Shown in pieces: positions 6,081 through 10,187 of a stretch of DNA of 10,187 nucleotides (within the stretch, counting starts at the first letter, position 1; the number at the start of each line of letters is the position of its first letter). The translations under genes and the position numbers were made by a program. Source of the DNA: Candidatus Omnitrophota bacterium (GTDB taxonomy: Bacteria; Omnitrophota; Gorgyraeia; 2-02-FULL-51-18); the NCBI GenBank assembly GCA_023247935.1, contig JAHFFM010000060.1, positions 1 to 10,187 of the forward strand. Reading direction: 5' to 3'. The notes beneath the pieces are model-generated. The model worked only from the letters and a program-made list of their open reading frames with translations, did not search any database and was not told the DNA's origin.

Positions 6081-7568
6081 TTAGAATTTATAAACAAAAT
6101 CAAGTTGAGAACGAAACACTTCTTCGTCCGTTGCACTTCCCAAACCCAATGTTGCGGAAGATGATACGGGATGCAATGAGCGCACGACATAGCCGGTCCA
6201 ATTGACGACCAAGCTGTCCGTGAGCTGATAACCCAAACCGAATTTATGTCCTTTTCGGTTCGTGAAACCATTGGTTCCGGGGCCGCCGAAATCGCTGTCG
6301 TTGAACGCAGCCACAACCGCGTTAACACCGATTTCATAGTACCCATAATTGAATTCCCAACTGCCCTTCTTCTTCGCTTTGCCAACCTTAAAGCCAAGAC
6401 CCCAAGCTTCATCTGAATCATGGATGTCATTGCCGCTAGTCTGCGCAAAGTCGTCAGTGCCGACATTCGCCGTATTCACTGCGTAGTCATACCACAATGT
6501 CACCGGCATATCATGGGTATAGAAAACGATTTCCGGATAAAGGTCCAATACTCTGAAATCATCCGCGGTAATGGAATTGGTGCGGAGATAAGAAGTGGCG
6601 GCCGTGTTATTGGCAGCCAGGATGGTTTGGAACCAGTTGGTGTAATCGTAGAATGAAGCGCCAAAGTTGAAATCAACAGGCTGGTCGGTGCCGAAATTAT
6701 AAGTGGAATAATTCACAGCGCCTTGATAACCATAAAGCTCTGCGTCATTATCCACAGCGGCATTTTCATTGACGATGAATTGACCAGCGGTTGTCTGGAC
6801 ATTCAATTTGTTTTCTTCGGTGCTCAACAAATTCCAGTTAGCCTGTTCAAAAGCACCTTCAGGCGTCACGTCCGCATCCCACACAATGGTCGTGGAATAG
6901 CGCAAAAACGGGTTTTCAAATTTACCGGCGCCGATTTTAATACCCTTTAACGGGCCGTAATCCTTCAGGCCGTTGGGTTCATAGATCGCATAAGCACGAT
7001 CAACAAGGATGTTTTTGAAAGTGAAATAGCCGGAATTTCCAAGGGTTTGGTTGGTGGAATTAGGATCCGTGGTGCTGCCTGTAGCCAAGCGAAATCCAAC
7101 TTTCCAATCATCGCCGTAATCCTTTTCAAAGCCCCAGCGCAAACGAACACGGAAACGATTGCGAGTGCGGTCCGAAGAGGTCGTGGTGGAACCCGAGTCA
7201 GAGACCCTGTTGCTATATTGAAAGGCTTCATAGCGCAAACGGAAATCTCCGCCAAACTTAGCGCCTTTCATCCATGGAATTGCATCTCCGATATTGTCTT
7301 TGATGCCTTTTTGCCAATCATTTTCCGACAATTGAGGAGTCGAAGAAGGCTGCGCAGGCGCACTAGGTTGAGGCGTTTCATAAGTTTTTCTTGATTCTAA
7401 TTGTAAAATTCGTGCATTTTGAGAATCAATTGTCGCCTGCATTGTGGACAATTGTCTCTTTAGCGCCTCTAAAGAACCTGCAATATCTTCAGACGCGGAT
7501 GCATCCGCATAGGCGGGCAGAATGCTGGCCCAAGAGGCCAAGAGCAACCAAACAACTACTTTCTTCAT
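6081..7568 (-). CDS. Outer-membrane porin (putative Porin_5-like), first gene of the pst operon
   Basis: This 495-residue protein has a Sec signal peptide (about 1-21, ending AYA). A short heptad-patterned coiled coil follows (about 26-60, from IAGSLEALKRQL to ILQLESR), then a Pro/Ser/Gln-rich linker (about 64-82). A long beta-barrel region starts around FGGDFRLRYEAF (105-116) and is full of alternating aromatic/polar strands such as RNRFRVRLRWGFE. The protein ends FVYKF, the terminal aromatic residue used as a signal for BAM-mediated insertion. The motifs GDFRLRYE, GFRLATGS and ILVDRAYAIYEP match what I know of the Porin_5-type putative porins rather than OprP/OprO, but it occupies the place a phosphate-selective porin would. 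Its start is an ATG with GGAGG 9 nt upstream. Being directly behind the Pho-like control region, it probably lets phosphate or polyphosphate cross the outer membrane during starvation. Specificity is inferred from context. Confidence 0.9.
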   Translation of the reverse strand: MKKVVVWLLLASWASILPAYADASASEDIAGSLEALKRQLSTMQATIDSQNARILQLESRKTYETPQPSAPAQPSSTPQLSENDWQKGIKDNIGDAIPWMKGAKFGGDFRLRYEAFQYSNRVSDSGSTTTSSDRTRNRFRVRLRWGFEKDYGDDWKVGFRLATGSTTDPNSTNQTLGNSGYFTFKNILVDRAYAIYEPNGLKDYGPLKGIKIGAGKFENPFLRYSTTIVWDADVTPEGAFEQANWNLLSTEENKLNVQTTAGQFIVNENAAVDNDAELYGYQGAVNYSTYNFGTDQPVDFNFGASFYDYTNWFQTILAANNTAATSYLRTNSITADDFRVLDLYPEIVFYTHDMPVTLWYDYAVNTANVGTDDFAQTSGNDIHDSDEAWGLGFKVGKAKKKGSWEFNYGYYEIGVNAVVAAFNDSDFGGPGTNGFTNRKGHKFGLGYQLTDSLVVNWTGYVVRSLHPVSSSATLGLGSATDEEVFRSQLDFVYKF

Positions 7569-7577
7569 AACTTACTT

Positions 7578-7582
7578 CCTCC
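7578..7582 (-). promoter_or_regulatory. Ribosome binding site of the porin gene
   Basis: GGAGG on the minus strand, 9 nt before the porin ATG. It fixes the start of the first gene in the Pho-controlled operon. Confidence 0.7.
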
Positions 7583-7621
7583 GTGAAAATAACATTTAAC
7601 CTACTCCAATTTCTGTCCAAG

Positions 7622-7627
7622 AGCTTA
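7622..7627 (-). promoter_or_regulatory. Probable -10 element of the porin-pst-phoU promoter
   Basis: TAAGCT on the minus strand keeps the three most important -10 bases (TA...T) and is otherwise weak. It begins 10 nt after the CTTCAT core of the last Pho-box repeat, the spacing expected when PhoB-type activators replace a -35 element. Transcription would start near 7610-7616, leaving a leader of about 45 nt. Confidence 0.45.
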
Positions 7628-7632
7628 GATGA

Positions 7633-7676
7633 TCAGAATGAAGAAATAATGAAATAAATATGAAGTTTTTGTGAAG
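7633..7676 (-). promoter_or_regulatory. Pho-box-like operator: four 11-bp direct repeats
   Basis: Read on the minus strand, the stretch is four tandem 11-mers: CTTCACAAAAA, CTTCATATTTA, TTTCATTATTT and CTTCATTCTGA. The (C/T)TTCA(C/T) core recurs at exactly 11-bp intervals (plus-strand TGAAG/A at 7639, 7650, 7661 and 7672) with A/T-rich spacers. PhoB/PhoP-family response regulators bind such direct repeats, one monomer per helical turn (E. coli CTGTCAT-N4 units, Bacillus TTHACA-N5 units). Four repeats would hold two dimers. It stands alone upstream of a porin-pstSCAB-phoU operon, which makes phosphate control the natural reading. The exact consensus for this organism is unknown. Confidence 0.85.
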
Positions 7677-7702
7677 AAAGAGTCTTGTTTCGGTAAGGAA
7701 GC

Positions 7703-8614
7703 CTATAAAATGCTGGCTAAGGACGTTTTGATGTCCGGATAAAGAAATCGATACCCCTCTTCTTGAAGGCGTTTAGGCACCGCTTTTTGACCTGTAATAA
7801 CCATATCAGCCATTTCTCCCAAGAGGATTTTTAAGGCAAAAGCTGGGACTGGCGCCCAGGAAGGACGTTTCATGGCTTGGCCTAATTCCGCGCAAAATTC
7901 TTTCATGGTTAAAATGCCCGGCGACACCGCATTTACAGGGCCGGAAAGGGATGAATTTTGAAGCGCGTAAAGAATAATCCCTATCAGATCCTCACGATGA
8001 ACCCAGGGAAAAAACTGGTCCCCTGACCCCAGGGGCCCTCCCACAAAAAAACGGAAAGGCGGAATAAATTTCTTGAGCGCTCCGCCTTCTTTTTCCAAAA
8101 CAATCCCGATGCGAATCAGCACGACGCGCGCGCCCAAACTTTGCGCTTTTTTGGCCTCTTCTTCCCACTGGGCGCATAAATTAGCCAAAAAATCGTCCCC
8201 TTTGGGAAAATCCTCAGTGACTTCGCCGGACTTCACCGACCCATAATAACCAACGGCGGAAGCATTGATGAATGTTTTTGGTTTTTTAGAGGCATACGTC
8301 GCGGCGGAAATCAAGGCGCGGGTCGCATCCAGGCGGCTGTTTTTCAAAATCTCTTTTTGAGGCGCTGTCCAACGCTTTCCGGCAATCCCCTCTCCGGAGA
8401 GATTGATAATCGCGTCGGCGCCATCCAATTGTGAAGTCCAGAGGCCCAGACTTTTTCCATCCCACCAATCAACGGTCAGATTTTGAGAGCGTTCGTTCTT
8501 GAAGGCGTCCGTTCTCCGGGATAGAACAATGACATGATGATTCTGATCAAGTAACCTTTTGACAAGAATCCTTCCAACAAATCCCGTTGCGCCTGAAATA
8601 ACGATTTTTGCCAT
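7703..8614 (-). CDS. TIGR01777-type (YfcH-like) NAD(P)-binding epimerase-family protein
   Basis: This 303-residue protein belongs to the extended short-chain dehydrogenase/epimerase superfamily, TIGR01777 branch. The N-terminal Rossmann glycine motif is GATGFVG (8-14). INLSGEGIAGKRWT (70-83), SRLDATRAL, NASAVGYYG (117-125) with its catalytic-type tyrosines, and PWVHREDLIGII (203-214) follow. The C-terminal DUF1731-like part reads RPSWAPVPAFALKILLGEMAD (250-270) and ends with a YP.....SL..IL pattern, at full length for the family. The true substrate of this family is not established; in other bacteria it has been linked only loosely to cell division or sugar-nucleotide chemistry. It starts one base after the permease stop (TGA-T-ATG), so it is probably cotranscribed with the metal transporter. 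No function in metal uptake can be read from the sequence. Confidence 0.93.
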   Translation of the reverse strand: MAKIVISGATGFVGRILVKRLLDQNHHVIVLSRRTDAFKNERSQNLTVDWWDGKSLGLWTSQLDGADAIINLSGEGIAGKRWTAPQKEILKNSRLDATRALISAATYASKKPKTFINASAVGYYGSVKSGEVTEDFPKGDDFLANLCAQWEEEAKKAQSLGARVVLIRIGIVLEKEGGALKKFIPPFRFFVGGPLGSGDQFFPWVHREDLIGIILYALQNSSLSGPVNAVSPGILTMKEFCAELGQAMKRPSWAPVPAFALKILLGEMADMVITGQKAVPKRLQEEGYRFLYPDIKTSLASIL

Positions 8615-8615
8615 A

Positions 8616-9434
8616 TCATAATATTTTAGTTCCTTTTAAGGCCCCAAGCAAGCAAAGAGCCAGCCCGAAGGAACAAACCACGCTGGCGCCTGTCGGAAAA
8701 TCAAAAAAATAGGACACCGCCATTCCCACTGCGCTGACGCACAATCCCACAAGCCACCCCAGCCAAAGCCTTGCGGTGCGCCTTTGCGTGAATAAAATAG
8801 CAGCGGACGCCGGGACCACCAAAAAGGAAAATACCAGAAACACCCCGGCAATCTTGACGGAACTGGTCACCACAAAGCCGAATGAAGCATAAAATAAAAA
8901 ATCCCATAGCCTTACGTTGATTTTTCTCTGATAAGCCCCCTCGGGGTTTTCTGAAATCAGAAAAAACTTTTCCCTGAAAATATAATGAAAAGCTCCTATC
9001 AAAGAATAAACAAAAAACATCTTGAGAACATCTTTACGGCTCACCAGAAGAATATTACCCACAAGTGCATGCCGGATATGCTCATCCCCTTCCCCTACGC
9101 GGCTCAAAACCAAAAGAAGAAAAGCGGCTGAAACCGCATAAATGATACCAATAATCGCTTCATGAGGGATGCGCTGCTTTTTAAAGCGGGTTAATGAAAA
9201 TACGGCAGCACCCGCAAGAGTAAATGCCAGAGACAGCCAATAAGACTCCGCGCTGTCCATGGCAAAACCAAACGATAAAGCCACCCCCGCGCCAAGCGCC
9301 GCAATCTGCGCCAACGCCAGGTCTACAAAAATGACCTGGCGTTCAATCACATGAAGTCCCAAATACGCGTGCATTCCCGTCAACACCAGGCAAGCCAAAA
9401 AAGGAAGCGTCATCATGTGAAAAAAATCGCTCAT
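8616..9434 (-). CDS. Metal (Zn/Mn-type) ABC transporter permease, ABC-3 family
   Basis: This 272-residue inner-membrane protein has about eight or nine hydrophobic segments. It matches the ABC-3 family (ZnuB/TroC/MntB): the early segment GLHVIERQVIFVDLALAQIAALGAG corresponds to the family's conserved region after helix 1. HEAIIGIIYAVSAA and HALVGNILLVSRKDVL follow, and the conserved SSVKIAGVFLVFSFLVVPASAA lies near the end. It would form the channel for a divalent cation, most likely zinc or manganese, delivered by the binding protein encoded just upstream. Its ATG directly follows the TAA of that gene with no spacer, which is strong evidence of translational coupling. No ATPase gene follows it; the ABC subunit must lie beyond the right edge or elsewhere. 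The metal cannot be assigned from the permease alone. Confidence 0.93.
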   Translation of the reverse strand: MSDFFHMMTLPFLACLVLTGMHAYLGLHVIERQVIFVDLALAQIAALGAGVALSFGFAMDSAESYWLSLAFTLAGAAVFSLTRFKKQRIPHEAIIGIIYAVSAAFLLLVLSRVGEGDEHIRHALVGNILLVSRKDVLKMFFVYSLIGAFHYIFREKFFLISENPEGAYQRKINVRLWDFLFYASFGFVVTSSVKIAGVFLVFSFLVVPASAAILFTQRRTARLWLGWLVGLCVSAVGMAVSYFFDFPTGASVVCSFGLALCLLGALKGTKIL

Positions 9435-10187
9435 TTATTTCAAGGCCTCCGCTATTTGTTTGACGTTGTAATCATAAAAAGAAAAAATATCCTCCGCTCC
9501 GGGTATTTCTCCCACGTTTTGGGCGATAAGAATTACTTTTCCCGCTATCTTTTCAGCCAGTGCGTCGGATGCGCTTTTATCAAAATAAGTGGGCTGTAGA
9601 ATCAACTGAACATGGTTTGCGCGCGCATAATCTTCCAGTTCCTGGAGATGCCGGGGGCTGGGAGGAATACCAGGTTTTGTTTCTATAAATTGAGTCGCCT
9701 TTAACCCAAGAAACTCGGCCAAGTATTCTATGTCTTCGTGATAAGAGTATACTTCTTTCCCGGCGCAATGTGAGCACAACGCTTTCCATTCTCCGATTTT
9801 CTTCTTCATTTCAGACTGAAACTGGCTGAGGTTGGCGTCATAAAAAGTTGCGTGGGCACCATCCAGCTCTTTCAACTTTTGGGCAAGGGTTGCGGCCATA
9901 ACCAACGCATTTTCGGGACCCATGACATAATGCGGGTTTCCAAAAAGATGCATGTCGCCTCCGGATCTTGAAAGAGCTCCTTGAGGGATTCCCAAAAGAC
10001 GGATTCCGTTCGATAAATCCACGGATCGTTCCCCTCCCCGGAAAAATTCCGGCTTTCCGGCAGCCTCCGCCAGAGGATCCGACCAAGCTTCAAGGTCCAT
10101 GCCGCCATTCACGTACAAATCAGCCTTTGCCAATTTGCGCACATCACTTGGTTTCGGCTGAATAAAATGGCCATTGAATTTAGGAGA
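9435..10187 (-). CDS. Metal ABC transporter substrate-binding protein (ZnuA/TroA family), 5' end outside the window
   Basis: The frame is open to the right edge, so the gene is truncated at its 5' end. A GTG at 10142 is internal, because conserved sequence continues upstream of it. The visible 250 residues are a cluster-9 (ZnuA/TroA/PsaA) binding protein. HFIQPKPSDVRKLAKADL supplies the first metal-ligand histidine (codon 10167-10169), GNPHYVMGPENAL the second (9930-9932) and YSYHEDIEYLAEFLGL the third (9738-9740). The C-terminal FSFYDYNVKQIAEAL has the aspartate expected as fourth ligand. The segment KPGIPPSPRHLQELE is typical of the family. There is no long His/Asp-rich loop like that of many zinc-specific ZnuA proteins, so zinc versus manganese stays open. 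The signal peptide or lipobox is beyond the window. It would capture the metal in the periplasm and pass it to the abutting permease. Confidence 0.92.
   Translation of the reverse strand, partial: SPKFNGHFIQPKPSDVRKLAKADLYVNGGMDLEAWSDPLAEAAGKPEFFRGGERSVDLSNGIRLLGIPQGALSRSGGDMHLFGNPHYVMGPENALVMAATLAQKLKELDGAHATFYDANLSQFQSEMKKKIGEWKALCSHCAGKEVYSYHEDIEYLAEFLGLKATQFIETKPGIPPSPRHLQELEDYARANHVQLILQPTYFDKSASDALAEKIAGKVILIAQNVGEIPGAEDIFSFYDYNVKQIAEALK

Noticed and set aside
6065..6466. 133-codon minus-strand open frame at the end of the porin gene
   Set aside because: It overlaps the porin in another frame, has no domain, and the porin continues to a proper C-terminal phenylalanine.
10140..10142. 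GTG as the start of the metal-binding protein
   Set aside because: The conserved HxxxPxPSD region with the first metal-ligand histidine lies upstream in the same frame, so the gene is truncated by the window edge instead.

Overview
The window looks like a chromosomal segment of a Gram-negative (diderm) bacterium: it encodes an outer-membrane beta-barrel porin with a terminal phenylalanine, together with periplasmic binding proteins. Base composition is moderate and genes are packed tightly, with stop/start junctions of 0 to 15 nt or short overlaps. The phylum cannot be fixed from the sequence; an environmental lineage such as Omnitrophota or a delta-proteobacterium-like group would fit, but that is a guess. 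Every supported gene lies on the minus strand, so transcription runs from high to low coordinates.

Right end (10187 to 7703): a metal-ion (probably Zn or Mn) ABC uptake module. It holds a substrate-binding protein cut by the window edge and an ABC-3 family permease, with stop and start codons directly abutting. One nucleotide after the permease comes a TIGR01777-type (YfcH-like) NAD(P)-binding epimerase-family protein. The transporter ATPase is not in the window.

Centre (7676 to 1104): a complete phosphate-starvation operon in the order porin, pstS, pstC, pstA, pstB, a secreted protein of unknown function, phoU. It is preceded by a clear Pho-box-like control region: four CTTCAT-like direct repeats at an exact 11-bp period, with a weak -10 element placed 10 nt beyond the last repeat. 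The likely flow is phosphate across the outer membrane through the porin, capture by PstS, import by PstCAB, and signalling through PhoU to a PhoR/PhoB-like pair encoded elsewhere. The unusual elements are the porin as first gene and the unknown secreted coiled-coil protein wedged, with tight coupling at both ends, between pstB and phoU.

Left end (about 1013 to 1): a polytopic membrane protein resembling GT-C/PMT-family (GT39-like) glycosyltransferases, cut by the left edge. It has a peculiar start: a good ATG is followed by an in-frame TGA at codon 4, and the conserved hydrophobic N-terminus continues beyond it. No RNA genes, CRISPR arrays, insertion sequences or convincing intrinsic terminators were seen.
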